64,000 nucleotides of DNA, taken from NCBI GenBank assembly GCA_905221605.1, contig CAJNDS010002490.1, positions 389,001-453,000 of the forward strand. The letters run 5' to 3'. Below, in pieces: positions 10,573 to 21,944 of this stretch. The notes beneath the pieces were generated by a model. It saw nothing but the letters and a program-made list of their open reading frames with translations, was not told where the DNA came from and did not search any database. Positions within the stretch are counted from its first letter, which is position 1; every line of letters starts with the position of its first letter. This DNA comes from Symbiodinium natans (Eukaryota; Sar; Dinophyceae; Suessiales; Symbiodiniaceae). Both the position numbers and the translations under genes were made by a program.

Positions 10573-10970
10573 AAAACCCAGGATGATGACGCATACAGCC
10601 TGAAAAATAGGCAGCGGGGGAGGGCCAGGTGGGTAGGGTTTGGGGCGAGCTAGGATTCTGCCCTGGAAGATTTGGGTTTCGGGTTTAGGGTTTAGGGTTT
10701 AGAGTTTGGGGTTTAGGGTTTAGGGTTTGGGGTTTAGGGTTGAAGGCTTAGGGTTTAGGGTTTAGGGTTCCAATGCCAACGAGAGCCTAGTGCCCAGAGT
10801 TAGGGTGCAAAGCTTTCGAACTCCTACCTAGCCTGCTTCGCACAGCTGCGCCCTGAACACAACAGATGATGCACACCCAAGACATGCAAAGCGTCGCACG
10901 TTAAAGGCCTGAGGGATTAGGACCTAGAAGTGCAGGGCATATCCTAGCCCTATGACTCCTAGATCCTAGT

Positions 10971-11070
10971 TTGGAGTAGACCCTGGAAAAAAAAGAGTAT
11001 ACGCTTTCTCGGTGTAAGTGGCTATCATAGGAACCCACAACCCAAAACAGGACTAAAGTATAGTACTCGA
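10971..11070. mobile_element. MITE family C, copy 2
   Basis: TTTGGAGTAGACCCTGG to AAAGTATAGTACTCGAAA. Same internal order as copy 1 (purine run, inverted GTATAC motif, AGGAACCCA, AAAACAGGACTAAAGTATAG). Only about 30 bp separate it from copy 3, so the two may be a tandem duplication. Confidence 0.8.
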
Positions 11071-11097
11071 AAGCCTAGTAGATCCTGAGCCTTAGCT

Positions 11098-11195
11098 TTG
11101 GAGTAGACCCTGGAAAAAAGTATATACTTGTTAGGTGATAAGTAGCAATAATAGGAACCCAGAACCAAAAAAAGAGTTAAAGTATAGTACTCCAA
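11098..11195. mobile_element. MITE family C, copy 3
   Basis: Third copy, same orientation: TGGAGTAGACCCTGG to AGTATAGTACTCCAAAA. An ATG ORF on minus across copies 2 and 3 (11025-11261) is an artefact of the element. Confidence 0.8.
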
Positions 11196-11501
11196 AACCC
11201 AGGAACCCTGAACCTCCACATGTTCATGCCAAGGCAAACCCATCGTCCTAGCTCCGCCCATGTCTCATGCAGCCTTCAGTTTAAAAGGGCTCGAAAGCAA
11301 GCCCCCGACAGTTGAGCCTTTGGGCATCTGTGCTGCGACCTCTCAAACCATCAGAACATTTTCTAAGTGGTTTAAGGGTTTGGGGTTTAGGGTTTTTTTC
11401 CACCCACGAGCCAAGGAACTCCCCCCTAAACCCTAAACCCTAAACCCTATACCCTAAATCCTAAATCCTAAATCCTAAACCCTAAACCCTAAACCCTAAA
11501 C

Positions 11502-11570
11502 CCTGCCTCGTGACCTCGACCGGGGCGCTGGGCGTTTGCTGCTCAGGCAGTCGCCGTTTGGGTGACTCCT
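11502..11570 (-). CDS. Exon whose donor is the telomere repeat
   Basis: After CCGACAG the frame reads ESPKRRLPEQQTPSAPVEV, TRQ, then G|GTTTAGGG, so the first TTTAGGG-sense unit supplies the donor. Pro/Gln-rich, probably disordered. Confidence 0.5.
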
Positions 11571-12068
11571 CTGTCGGATTTAGCGTGTTAAACCCTAAAA
11601 CCTAAACCCTAAACCCTAATCAGGTTTAGGGTTTAGGGTTCAGGGCATAGGGTTTAGGGTATAGGGTTTAGGGTGACCCAAGAATAACTAGGAATAAGAA
11701 CCCAGGAATCACAAGGGTGCCCTTCATTTTTTGAAAAAAAAAAAGAAAACGGCTGGAAAGAGAGCCTAAACGCGAAGAAAAGGGAATAAGGGTCCACTCT
11801 GGGTCCCAGAATGCGCATAACATGACCATAAAACACAACCTACCCAACGAATCCTAAGTACCTATATGGGGGACACTCACCTTAACCATAATAGTCCTTC
11901 CGTTTATAGAAACCCCTACTTTGTACTATGTAGGTACTTAGGACCCTTTGGGCTATTCTTATGGACGAATATCATGTAATGTGGCGTCATATTACTATAC
12001 TGTGGGGTCCTCTATATTGTTGCGTGTGTGGCACAAAACCCGTGTCCCGTGCGCCATGCAGTTCCTCC

Positions 12069-12162
12069 CGGCCAGGTCTGCAGCTTTGGCGCGCTGCAGC
12101 TTTGGCACTTTTTCGTTCCGCAGCGCGTCCAGCCGTTGGAACTGCGGCGCTGCGGTGCGAGG
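12069..12162 (-). CDS. Exon candidate, amphipathic helix
   Basis: The acceptor TCTCCTTGCAG (pyrimidine-rich) is followed by PRTAAPQFQRLDALRNEKVP and KLQRAKAADLAG. A small internal DNA repeat (GCTGCAG / GCGCCAAA) encodes KLQRAKAA. The downstream end near CTGGCCGG is uncertain (possible GA donor). Confidence 0.5.
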
Positions 12163-12169
12163 CTGCAAG

Positions 12170-14505
12170 GAGACCGGGCGTGACGTAGAGAAGGACGACG
12201 ACGAAGCGCTGCTCCCACCAGCACCCCAGTGATGCAGTGGCACCACATGAACTTAGGGTTTTAGGGTCTGCATCGGAAATCGAGTGCCTTGTGAGATGCA
12301 ATAGCTCGTCGCACACTTGGTGCTTGGCGATCTGCCTCCCTGAGCTCTCAATATAGGGCTTTGGGTTTAGGGGCTTCGGCTGGTATTGAGGTGTGAGAAG
12401 GACCTGAAGCCCTAAACCCTAAACCCTAAACCCTGAACCCTAAACCCTAAACCCTAAACCCTAAACCACATAGGTTAGACATGCAGGCTGAGGACATCAA
12501 GGGATGTCTTTGTGTGGTTCGGGTCTGGGGGTTGAAAGCATTTGGGTTTAGGAATTTAGGGATTACCCTAAACCCTAAACCCTAAACCCTAAACCCTAAA
12601 CCCTAAACCCTCATTCGGCTAAGTTTACAACAACTCAATCAACCAGGCCTCTAGGATGGACTCTTGCTGCAGGAAGTCAAGTCTGAGGGAAGGTTCGGCT
12701 TTTTGTAGGCTTTCAAGCCAGGTAGACTGCAGCCTTACGGTATGTACCTAGGTTTAGGATTTAGGGTTTGGGGTTTAGGGTTTCGGGCACCCTTTCTTTT
12801 GAAAACACATGAACCCTTGAAACCCCAAAGCCCTAAACCCTTAAACAATGAAAAAAACAAGGCATCCCTGGGGAACCTGCGACGGTTCTGCCGGGCTTAT
12901 AGGTCCTACAAGCTCCCAACGTGCAGAAACAGAGAGCCTTGCAAAGCACGGCACTGGTCCGGGTTTAGGATTCTGGGTTTAGGGTTGGGGGCTGGGTCCA
13001 CAGCCAGCGAAGCAAATCAGGCCTACTTACGGAACCGAGAACCGGCTAAACTTCAAAACCCCGAGTTAACCCAGAGTTTCAAAACCCCTAATTAACCAAG
13101 AGTCCCCTAAACCCGAAACCTAAACCCTCAACCCTGATGGGGTACAGGGTTCAATTACGGATGGATGGGGATGGGGCTTAGGAGTACACCTGTGACTCTG
13201 TTTACCTGCAGCTTAGTAGTACTTCTCCCCTTGGTTCGTAGGTATCAACAGTAAAGGCTGCAGACAAGGAGGGTTCAGGGTTTAGGTTTCCGGGTTTAGG
13301 GTTTAGGGTTCCAGGTAGGGCCTAGGCTGGAGAGAATCTCCGAATCCGCAGAGCCCAACAGGCAACGCTCCTCGGCAGATCCGAAAATACATTCCTGGCG
13401 ACTGCAGGGGACTCAATTACCCCAAGCAAGGCCCCAAGTACTGCATTGTAGGCTCGGGCCCTAAGCCCTAAGCCCTAAGCCCTAAACCCTATACCCTAGA
13501 CAACCCTAAGCCCATGCAGGCGGCTGATGCATGTTTGGGTGGTTCGGGGTTCAGAGAGCTTTGCTTGGGTTGTGGGGTTTAGGGTTGAGGGTCTAGGGTT
13601 TAGGGTTTAGGGTTTGGGGTTTGGGGTTTGGGGTTTAGTGTTTAGGGTTGAGGCACCTGCTTCCTACATGTACGTTGCTCGAAGTACTACGCACACAATG
13701 CCGGCAAGGCAAGAGAAAACTAACTTCTGTTCAGACCAGGCCGCCTGAAGGAGACCATAAAGAGAAAACTGTTCCATAACGTGATCCTCTTCAACTCCTG
13801 AGATGATCCTAAACCCAATAAGGGAAACATGTATGGGGGTGTCCGAAATTAAGGGGGGGGGGACCTTCTGAGGGTCCTTACTATAAGTGTATTTTAGGGG
13901 TTCACTCTTATCGTAAACCCTTTTAGGTTTCCCAGCCAGAGTGCTTCACGAGGGGCCCAGTCCTTGGGTCTAGGGTTGCAGGGTTTTAGGGTTTCAGGAA
14001 TTTAGGGTTCAGGGTTTAGGGTTGAGGGGGTACAGCGGGGGAATACCCATCCATGTTGCCGAACATGCAGCCCCCCTAAAACCCACGATTTGAGGACCCC
14101 AAAACCAAAACCCCTAGACCCCATAACCCTAAGCTCAGAACCCCCAACCCCAAAACCCCTCATACCCCGTAGACTCCTAACCCTCCTAAACTCCTAAACC
14201 CCTAAATCCTTAAACCCCTAAATCCCTAAATTCCTAAACCCTGAGCCCTGAGGTCAACCCTAACCCCCAAACGCCTCAACCCTCAAACCCTCAACTCCGA
14301 ACCCCCCATGCCTGAACCCCCAAACCCCCAAACCTCCAAAACCCCCAAAACCTCAAAACCTCAAAACCCCCCAAACCTTCCAACCTCTGCACTCCTAACC
14401 CCTAAACCCTAAACCCTAAATCCTAAACCCTAAACCCTACACCCTAAACCCTAAACCCTAAACCCTGAACCCTAAACCCTACACCCTAAACCCTAAACCC
14501 TAAAC
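12170..14505. other. Repeat-dominated stretch
   Basis: Telomere-like tracts at 12410-12475, 12565-12610, 13100-13140, 13560-13640 and 14398-14505, and a long degenerate CCCTAAA/CCCCAAACC zone at 14080-14400. A plus ORF at 12742-13095 is mostly repeat translation. GGGGGTGTCCGAAATTAAGG at 13834 resembles an end of the MGVSENRG element. No gene supported. Confidence 0.55.
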
Positions 14506-14577
14506 CCCATGCGGCCCCCGGCCTGCCACACGCCCGGCGCGGTAGTGAAGAGCAGCACGCCACACCAACTCTCCGCC
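14506..14577 (-). CDS. Exon whose donor is the telomere repeat
   Basis: Reads AESWCGVLLFTTAPGVWQAG and GRM, then ATGG|GTTTAGGG. Hydrophobic core VLLFTT and two Trp make this look like a folded-domain piece. The acceptor is TTTCGAG. Family not recognised. Confidence 0.5.
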
Positions 14578-15170
14578 TCGAAAGGTCGGAAAGTAGGAGG
14601 TTTGGGGTTTGGGGTTTAGGGTTTAGGGTTTGGGGTTTAGGGTTTAGGGTTTCGGGTCTAGGCCGTACCCAGGGGCCTGGCCGAGTGAGTTGTTGTAAAC
14701 TGCTAAGGTTTCGGCGTTTAGGGTTTCGGGGTTTAGAGGGGAATTAATTGATTTTGCATTTTTGGAACTTTGTGGTTTCCCAAGCTTAGAAGAGCACGGA
14801 TTGTCTTAGCCCTGAGCCCTAAAAACTAGGAAAATGCCATGACGGAGTCATGAGATGACCAGCGAGCCAGCCGCAGTAGAGTCGGAAACCCTCAACCCCA
14901 AACCCTAAACCCTAAACCCTGGCCCCTTGAAGGGTGCGAAGCTCTCCTGAGCCATCGTGCTAAGCTCTGGAACCTCAAATCTCTAGAAGCTAAGGGTTAA
15001 GGGTTTAGGGTTTAGGGCTTAGGGCAGTTTAGGGCTTAGGGCTCAGGGTTTAGGGCTTAGGGCAGTTTAGGGTGCCCTGAACCCCAAGAAGCCACAGCCA
15101 GACCCTAAACCCTAAACCCTAAACCCTAAACCCTAAACCCTAAAGCCCTCAAGCCCTCAAGCCCTCAAGC

Positions 15171-15225
15171 CCGCTCTGCCTGTAGCTGGCGTTGCAACTC
15201 CCGAAGCTGCTCCTGCACTGGGTTG
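15171..15225 (-). CDS. Coiled-coil mini-exon with GC donor
   Basis: The acceptor TTGTCACAG, then NPVQEQLRELQRQLQAER (heptad-like L/Q spacing), then donor AGCGG|GCTTGA. Length 55 nt, one leading base plus 18 codons. Clear coiled-coil signature. Confidence 0.65.
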
Positions 15226-15284
15226 CTGTGACAAGGAACGTGAATCAAGCTATGTACTAGAAATCCGGAGATTTACATGTACAG

Positions 15285-15392
15285 ACATATATATATATAT
15301 ACATACACATGTATGTATATATATATATGTATGTATATGTATATGTATACATAAACCTATATATATATATATGGTTACATATACATGTTGTT
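15285..15392. repeat. (TA)n / TATG microsatellite
   Basis: Alternating AT/GT dinucleotides with several palindromic TATATATATA cores. It lies next to the coiled-coil mini-exon. Confidence 0.9.
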
Positions 15393-15495
15393 TACAAATT
15401 TTGTGTTTGCAGATTATGGCTATAGGACATGGAGTGTAATTGGGGTTTAGGTGAACCAATTCTTCTGAATTTCAACTTCCTCAACGCCAACCCAC

Positions 15496-15553
15496 GCGCA
15501 AGCGGCTTTGGGTTTTCCTTTTGTGGCTCCCGAGGGACGTCCGCTCTGATGCC
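15496..15553 (-). CDS. Exon candidate, basic Pro-rich
   Basis: The acceptor TCTGCCCAG precedes GIRADVPREPQKENPKPLAR. A GT (GTGGGT) follows at 15495, but the frame stays open further, so the 3' limit is uncertain. Confidence 0.45.
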
Positions 15554-15712
15554 CTGGGCAGATTGCAGGGGACAAAAAGGCATGAAGGGTTTAGGGTCTA
15601 GGGCAAGGGTGAAGTTTAGGGTCTAGGGTCTAGGGTCTAGGGCCTAGGGTTTTGGGGCTTTCTACCCTAAACCCCGTAAAAACCCCAATCACCAAATCGA
15701 CTCCTCCGGACA

Positions 15713-15763
15713 CTTATTGGAGGTCTTCCAGGCCATGGCAGCCACCAGCATTGGCCGCAGAAC
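15713..15763 (-). CDS. Mini-exon candidate
   Basis: After ACAAAAG the frame reads VLRPMLVAAMAWKTSNK. Hydrophobic helix followed by a polar tail. No canonical GT at the downstream edge, so the boundary is approximate. Confidence 0.4.
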
Positions 15764-16087
15764 CTTTTGTCCGGAGCTTATAGGGTCCGTCGATGGTTTT
15801 ACCCTCAACCCTAAACCCTAAACCGCGGTTTAGAGTTTAGGGTTTAGGGTTTAGGATTTTAGGGTTTTAATTAGGGTTAGGGTTTAGAGTTATGAGACAA
15901 GATGAACAGGGTCGGGGACTGATCAGTGGCTTTAGGGTTTATGTCACGGTTTATGTATAGGGTTTAAAGTGGTCCAGCGATTGCCAGAGGCCCAGGCCAT
16001 CAAACTGGATTTCCTTTTTGGCTACCCCGACCCCTCAGCGCCCTGTGATTCAGGACCTTACTGCTCACATCTTCAAGGGCAGCCTAC

Positions 16088-16177
16088 AATATACACACAC
16101 ATACATACATACATACATACATACGTACATACATACATACATACATACATACATACATACATACATACATACATACA
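16088..16177 (+). repeat. (TACA)n tetranucleotide microsatellite
   Basis: About 20 near-perfect TACA/CATA units, which give YIHTYIHT-type artefact ORFs. Confidence 0.97.
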
Positions 16178-16491
16178 ATATCACACATGATGGCCACGGG
16201 GTCCGTGCTTCGCAGGGTTTAGGGGGGGGTTAGGGTGGATTCGGCTGGGTAGAACGCATAACCTCAGGGGAGGTGAGATCGTCCCCATTCCGCTCCAACA
16301 AAGCTGCCTGCTCCGCTTCATGGGGAATCAGGGCTCAGGGGATAACATCTTATAAGGATTTAGGGCTTAGGCCTTCGGCGGTTTGCAGTCCGGTTTGTGT
16401 GTGTGTGTGTGTTGAGTGGAGAGGAAGATGGATGTACTGACTTCTTGCTCATGCAAAACAGAAAGCCCGCCTCAACGCCACCTAACCTCAA

Positions 16492-16565
16492 CGCAAGCAG
16501 CAAGCTTCAAATCGTCGGCCAGCATGCGACGGAATGCATGCGATGACGGGCATGCTCGTCTATGC
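16492..16565 (-). CDS. Exon candidate
   Basis: After CGTAGAAG the minus frame includes SSHAFRRMLADDLKLAAC, compatible with a helical domain segment. Alternative frames are interrupted sooner. The 3' end is not resolved. Confidence 0.4.
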
Positions 16566-16854
16566 CTTCTACGGTTTAGGGTTTAGGGTTTAGGGTTTAG
16601 GGTTTAGGGTTTAGGGTTTAGGGTCTCCGGGGAGAGCAACGCTTGCCTTTTTTAAGTTTTGGCATTTTGATCCATATGTCTAGGGCTCTAGGGTTCCAAG
16701 TATGGGCACGGTTTAGGGTTTAGGGTTTAGGGTTTAGGGTTTAGGGTTTACTTGTTCTGTAACCCAGATGCACACTGTACATAAAAGGGCCCAAAATTCA
16801 GATCCCTATACACAAGGGTACGGGACCATACTAAGGCCCCATGGTTCCAACCTT

Positions 16855-16960
16855 AGAATGTGGGTAGTTCTCTAAAGTTAGGGTCCCCTTTAAGAATCCT
16901 TGTTTATAAGGTGCCTTGCTTTGAAAAGGAGCCGAAAAGGGATCCTGACTTGAAACTCAT
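16855..16960. mobile_element. MITE family B (GTAGTTCTCTAAA terminus), copy 1 (diverged)
   Basis: Begins GTGGGTAGTTCTCTAAAGTTAGGGTCC; the far end GGGATCCTGACTTGAAACT is a decayed inverted partner. Related copies at 19811 and 34216 keep intact ends. Confidence 0.55.
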
Positions 16961-17095
16961 AATCGCTTCCTTCAGAGATTCGTGAATTCCCGGAGGTTGA
17001 CGAAATCTTCCCCCAAACGCTAAACCGTAAACCCTGAACCCTGAACCCTGAACCCTAAACCCGAAACCCTAAACCCTAAACCCCAAACCCCAAAC

Positions 17096-17159
17096 CGACT
17101 GGCTGCCAGGTAGCCAGCTCCAGCAGACGCTTCTGCGGCATGTGCTGCATCTGGCGGAC
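17096..17159 (-). CDS. Exon with repeat-derived donor
   Basis: The acceptor CTCCCCAG is followed in phase 0 by VRQMQHMPQKRLLELATWQP and V, then donor CG|GTTTGGGG supplied by a TTTGGGG-variant tract. Amphipathic helix. Good splice sites at both ends. Confidence 0.6.
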
Positions 17160-17249
17160 CTGGGGAGGGCCGCGTAGGGGCTTGACACCCTAAAACCCTA
17201 GCCCTAAACCCTAAACCCTAAACCCTAAGCCCTAAACCCTAAACCCTGC

Positions 17250-17387
17250 TTGGAGGTTCATGGTACTTATTAACCAATTATCACTGTACTGATAGCTGTA
17301 CTTATAACCATATTAGTGCACTTCAGGGGCTTCTAAGTGGGCTGTAAGTACAGTTAGAATTGGTTAATAAGGACCATGAACCTCCAA
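17250..17387. mobile_element. MITE family A, copy 2
   Basis: Intact 138-bp copy: TTGGAGGTTCATGGTACTTA to ACCATGAACCTCCAA, with AACCAATTATCACTGTAC against GTACAGTTAGAATTGGTT. No telomere tract inside, so it shows the uninterrupted state of the family. Confidence 0.85.
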
Positions 17388-18742
17388 GTACGCCCTAAAC
17401 TTCCTAAACGTCCAACCCTGAACAAGTCATTTAGGGATTAAGACTTGGGGTTAGGGCGGTGGAGTTGAGAAAACATTCTATACTCTTAGAACCTTAGTTT
17501 GTTTTTAATTATTGCTTTGCACAAAAATAGAAATACTTCCTAAGGGGGCTATAGCATTAGGGTTATGGGGGGGGGCATGCCCTGAACGCTGAACGCTGCA
17601 CCCTGAACTAAACCCTAAACCCTAAACCCTAAACCCTAAACCCTAAACCCTAAACCCCTTTTTGCAGGTTTAGGCCTTCGGGGGATGGTTTCCGGCTGTA
17701 GCTGTATCCCTTAAACGCTCTCAAAACCCGAAGAAAACCGGAAAAAAAGTAAAAAACACCTAAACCCTATGAACCCAAAACCCTACATGCAAATTCCGCG
17801 AAGGAAGGACTTACGGTTTAGGTGTAGGGTTTTTGGGATTTAGGGTTTAGAGTATAAGGGGGTTTAAGGATGGCAAGCGGTGAAGTTCTGTGCTGCTAGT
17901 CACCGCCACACGCCTGTCTACGACGCCGCGTTTGCCCCTCCATGCAACTCCGACTCCCCAACTACAGGGGCACCCTGACTGTACAAACTGTAGCTAAGGA
18001 AGCTATAACCTAGATGATCAGACTTGTAACCCATTTTAGGGCCTCAACCCTATTTATACCTAGGGTGCCCGAATTGCCAAGCCTCTGAACCTAAAACCTC
18101 CGTCCTGACATTGCCGTGCTCGTTCCGCTTCTTTAACGCTTGGCATGCCACTGGACGGGCTGCTCAGATTCCCAAATACCCCTCAATGAAGGATGATGAA
18201 GGAAGAGGCCTTAACTCATGAGAAGGACCCCTATATATATATATGCTTAAAGGTGTTTTCCTTCATTGAGCAGTATTCTCGTGCTCTTCCTGGTAGCGCC
18301 GGTGGTGTCTGGGCTACAAAGACAGGTCCTCCAGAAGGCGCGACTTAGCATACTAGGGTCTAGGGTTTAGGGTTGAGGGCGAATGGGCCGATAAGTTCCT
18401 TTCACCATCTACAACCCCGAACCCTCCTCTGGCCGAGAACCAAGCTGCCCGAAAGACTCAAGCCGCGCTTTAGGGTTTAGGGTACATACGAAACTGAAAG
18501 CCGCAGACACCCTAAGTCTGAGCTTTAAACTTTAAACCCTGAACCGCAAAGCCCTCAAACCTACACCATCAACCCTCAACCCGACAACCCTAGCAAGGCC
18601 GAAATTTCGAAATCCCTGAAGTTACCGATATCCCATAAGGAGGGTAGGGGCCCCCTTACTTCTTGACTGTAGCTACAGGAATTATAACCCTAAACCCTAT
18701 AAACCCTGACCTATGACCCAATCTAGGGTCCTGAGAACCCTA
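17388..18742. other. No gene firmly supported
   Basis: CCCTAAA tract at 17605-17655. The block 17880-17960 is open on minus (GVVDRRVAVTSSTELHRLPS), as is 18260-18350 (SRAFWRTCLCSPDTTGATRK). These are weak exon candidates without convincing splice sites. The rest is degenerate repeat. Confidence 0.4.
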
Positions 18743-18844
18743 CTCTGGAGTAAACCCTGGAAAAAAAGGTATATACTTTTTAGGTATAAGTAGCTTTTTT
18801 AGGAACCCATAACCCAAAAAAGTATTAAAGCATAGTACTCCAAA
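18743..18844. mobile_element. MITE family C, copy 4
   Basis: CTGGAGTAAACCCTGG to GCATAGTACTCCAAAG, with the internal stem TATACTTTTTAGGTATAAGT. Fourth member of the family, 7.5 kb from the others. Confidence 0.8.
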
Positions 18845-18937
18845 GCCCAGTGATAACCCTACTCGAAACTATGGGCCCCTAAGTGTGGACTTTGTGTCTG
18901 ATGCCCGCGTCTACGGCTCGAAACCCTGAACCAGAAA

Positions 18938-19011
18938 CGGGTTTAGGGTTTAGGGTTTAGGGTTTAGGGTTTAGGGTTTAGGGTTTAGGGTTTAGGGTTT
19001 AGGGTTTAGGG
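18938..19011 (+). repeat. Telomere-like TTTAGGG array
   Basis: Ten TTTAGGG units ending directly at the exon at 19012-19131 without spacer. Confidence 0.95.
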
Positions 19012-19131
19012 CTCCCAAATGCACTGCTGACAGGTAGCGTAGAACATGGCGGTGCTGGAATTCTGTTGGCCCACGCACTTCTTTGACATCTCCAGGTACT
19101 CCGTCGAGGACATTTTGCCCCGGAAGAAGTC
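19012..19131 (-). CDS. 40-codon exon, Cys-containing, unknown protein
   Basis: The acceptor TTTCTTGCTAG lies at 19132-19142, followed by exactly 40 open codons: DFFRGKMSSTEYLEMSKKCV and GQQNSSTAMFYATCQQCIWE, ending where the telomere-like tract begins. Balanced composition with a C-x2-C near the end. The ATG ORF in another frame (MRQVFGYSRSP) is a shadow. No family recognised; a zinc-binding or redox segment is possible. Confidence 0.6.
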
Positions 19132-19555
19132 CTAGCAAGAAAGCACGTGGGCTTCGGGAATAGCCAAAAACCTGCCTCACAAAATCTTGAACCCTTAGCC
19201 CTAAACTTAAACGGCTATACCTGACACCCTAAACAGCCGGAGTAAGCGCCCCCCAGGAGCCTCAACAAAACAAAGACCCTAAAGCCTGAACATCCTGAAC
19301 CCTAATGAACCATGCAAACCGCAAGCCCAAATAGCCAGAAAGCCCAAGCCCTGAACCCTGACCCCTCAACTCCTAAACCCTAAACCCGAGTGCGAGGATG
19401 GAAGTGTGTGAGACGATTTCGTGGGTGGGGGTGGGGGGGAGATTTGATCACGGGTTTCCCTACTACCCCACCCCCCACCCCTCTATACTACCCCCCCCAT
19501 GTTCCCCCCTTAAATAACCTCAGCTAAGCGTAATTATCCCTAAATGGGGTTTATG

Positions 19556-19670
19556 AAGATAAGGGACCCCTACAGTAATGTAGACCCCCAAATAGTAGGA
19601 TTCCCTTATAATAAGGACCCCCAAAAGGCACCCGTAACTTCAGAAACCCCCAAATCCTGAATTACAGGGG
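19556..19670. mobile_element. Palindromic MITE family E (AAACCCCC termini), copy
   Basis: Contains AAGATAAGGGACCCCTACAG, AAATAGTAGGATTCCCTTAT and CAGAAACCCCCAAA, in the same order as 34250-34340 and 55430-55568. Confidence 0.5.
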
Positions 19671-19810
19671 GAACCTAGATTTGAGGGTTTGCCTAGTCCT
19701 TCCCCCTCCCACGTGCTTAGTTGTTTCCCCCACCCTCCCCACCAGACCTTACCAACATGAGCTTTCTTAAAAAGTAGGTCCAGATATGTGTCTATATATA
19801 TATATATATG

Positions 19811-19921
19811 CACAGAGGGTAGTTCTCTAAATTAGGGTCCCTTGTTGGCGTCCTGTATATAGTACTGGTCACCCTCAAAAGAAGGACCTCAAAAGGGACC
19901 GTAGTTTAGAAAACTACCCAT
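19811..19921. mobile_element. MITE family B, copy 2
   Basis: Terminal inverted repeats GGGTAGTTCTCTAAA and TTTAGAAAACTACCC enclose GGTCCC / GGGACC stems. About 110 bp, preceded by a (TA)n run. Confidence 0.75.
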
Positions 19922-20271
19922 ATGACTGTGGGCCCAAAGAAAAGACCATTTAGGTACATGAAACCCTCCAAACCGTCTAAAACCCTCTAAGCCCCCTCTA
20001 AAGCCCTCTAAGCCCCTCTAAAGCCCTCCTTAACCCTCTCAACCCTCTCACACCCTCTAAAGCACTCTCAAACCCTCTAAACCTCCGAAATGCCTCGAAA
20101 AGCCTCCGATACCCTTTAAACCCTCAACCAACCCTAAACCCTGAACCCTAAACCCGAAACCCTAAACCCCAAACCCTGAAACATATACCCTAAACCCTAA
20201 ACCCTAAACCCTAAACCCTAAACCCTAAACCCTAAACCCTAAACCCTAAACCCTAAACCCTGAACCCCAAC

Positions 20272-20348
20272 CTGCCCGCCCATCAGCAGGATCGTCACCG
20301 CTTTGCTCGGCCAGGGAATCTTGGGGCCCGGGAGGTTCATGGCGCAGC
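20272..20348 (-). CDS. Exon with clear acceptor and GT donor
   Basis: After CGACCAG come two bases and 25 codons including CAMNLPGPKIPWPSKAVTIL and LMGGQ, then CAG|GTTGGGG. The hydrophobic AVTILLMGG strand is typical of a folded domain core. The family is not identified; alternative frame TRLRHEPPGPQ is also open. Confidence 0.55.
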
Positions 20349-20354
20349 CTGGTC

Positions 20355-20510
20355 GGGTTTAGGGTTGGTTTAGGGTTTAGGGTTTAGGGTTTAGGGTTTA
20401 GGGTTTAGGGTTTAGGGTTTAGGGTTTAGGGTTTAGGGTTTAGGGTTTGGGGTTTGGGGTTTGGGGTTTGGGGTTTGGGGTTTGGGGCTTGGGTTCAGGG
20501 TTCAGGGTTT
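20355..20510 (+). repeat. Telomere-like array with TTTGGGG sub-block
   Basis: About twelve TTTAGGG units followed by seven TTTGGGG units, then degenerate ends. Confidence 0.95.
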
Positions 20511-21797
20511 AGGATTTGCTGCTTAAGGTTTAGGGTTTGGGATTCAGGGTTTGGTGTAGAGGGAGTCTAAGTATGATTTCTTGAGAACCCGAAGCGCTGT
20601 GTTCTGCTGCTTCAAAACTGTCAAGAGAATTCACAAGAGTATGACCACTGGTCACACACATACATATATATATATACATGTATATCTATATATATATATA
20701 TGTTTCCACATACATGTCCAAACAGCAGGTTCTGCTTTTGTTCGCCCTAGGTAGAAGCTACCCATGATCAAGCAGACAGCCGCCGCGTTTAAGATGCCAG
20801 GGTTTAGGGCTTAGCCCTCCATCACACTGCACAAGCCACAAAGCCTGAACGCTCATCTACTATACTATTTGATCAGCAACAACAACCTCCTCAAAAGAAA
20901 ACGCAAAAATGATCATCCCTGTACTCACCTTTTTTCATTACAAAGAAGTATATGTTACATGATCCCCCCCCTATATTCCCCCTGTATAAGGAAGAGTCTG
21001 TTTCACATTTTGAGGGCTGTGTTGAGGGGTTTAGGGTTAGGGTTCTGCGGGAGTTCAGGGGGCTCTTCAGGAGACAGCAGTCATGTGAGCCCATCCCCAG
21101 CCACGGCTTTGATTCTGCCTCTTTTGAGAGGGTTTGGGGGTTCAAGTGCTACAGGTTTAGGGTTTAGGGTTTAGGGTTTGGGGTTTGGGGTTTACGGTGT
21201 AGGGTTTGGGGGTTTAGAGGTTCAGGGCTTTAGGGGTTTAGGGGTTCAGGGTTTTTAGGTTTACAGTAAACCCTAGAAAGTTGGAAACCTTTTTAAGGAC
21301 AAATAGTGCTGGGATTCCCTATACTTTACTCTTCGGGATTGAGGCTATTGAGTTTCCAACCTTTTTGGCATCTACTATAGGGGCTTCAGAGCTACGAGCT
21401 TGAGGGTCCGGGGCTTTGGGGGTTTCGACGGGGTGGAGTTTAGAGTTCAGTCTCCTCAGCCAGGACATTCCGGTTAATTAGGGTTTAGGGTTTAGGGTTT
21501 AGGGTTTGGGGTTTAGGGTTGACATTGCAGTATCTTGGACAGTAGCCCAGAGAGTCATCTTCGGCTTGAAGGGAGGGAACTCCCGAAACCCTCTGCCTCA
21601 AGGCCCTGAAACCCTGAACCCCTGAAGCCACTAAATCCCCCTAGCCTCCAACTCCCTACACGCAGTACCCCTAAACCCTCGAACGCTGCAAGTAGGGGGC
21701 CTAACTTCAGTCAAGGGAATTACAGCCCAAATCGTGGGACTTATAACCCAATTGAGGGCCCTTCTAGCCCTACTTGCAACTAGGGGGCCCCCACAGG

Positions 21798-21871
21798 TAG
21801 CCCTAAACCCTAAACCCTAAACCCTAAACCCTAAACCCTAAACCCTAAACCCTAAACCCTAAACCCTAAAC
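21798..21871 (+). repeat. CCCTAAA array adjoining an exon
   Basis: Ten CCCTAAA units. In the minus-strand transcript they are sense TTTAGGG and directly follow the exon at 21872-21944. Confidence 0.95.
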
Positions 21872-21944
21872 CCCGTCCTGTCCTCCACCCTCCACCGAGC
21901 CTCCATTGATGACCACTGCAGGGGGAGTCTGGTCGCCCAGCGCC
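21872..21944 (-). CDS. Exon with repeat-derived donor
   Basis: The acceptor CAGCCCAG, then ALGDQTPPAVVINGGSVEGG, GQD and G|GGTTTAGG. The frame is also open upstream of the acceptor (RKSPGQPR). Plausible linker plus beta strand (AVVING). Confidence 0.55.

Larger units (their letters stand above)
19132..20271. other. No gene seen; repeats and MITEs
   Basis: Two palindromic elements (19556-19670 and 19811-19921), pyrimidine-rich blocks at 19440-19500, a long degenerate CCCTCTAAA zone at 19970-20120 and a CCCTAAA array at 20183-20262. Confidence 0.6.

Noticed and set aside
11025-11261. 78-aa minus ORF
   Set aside because: Runs through two copies of MITE family C.
16018-16233. ORFs with IHTYIHT repeats
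   Set aside because: Translation of the TACA microsatellite.
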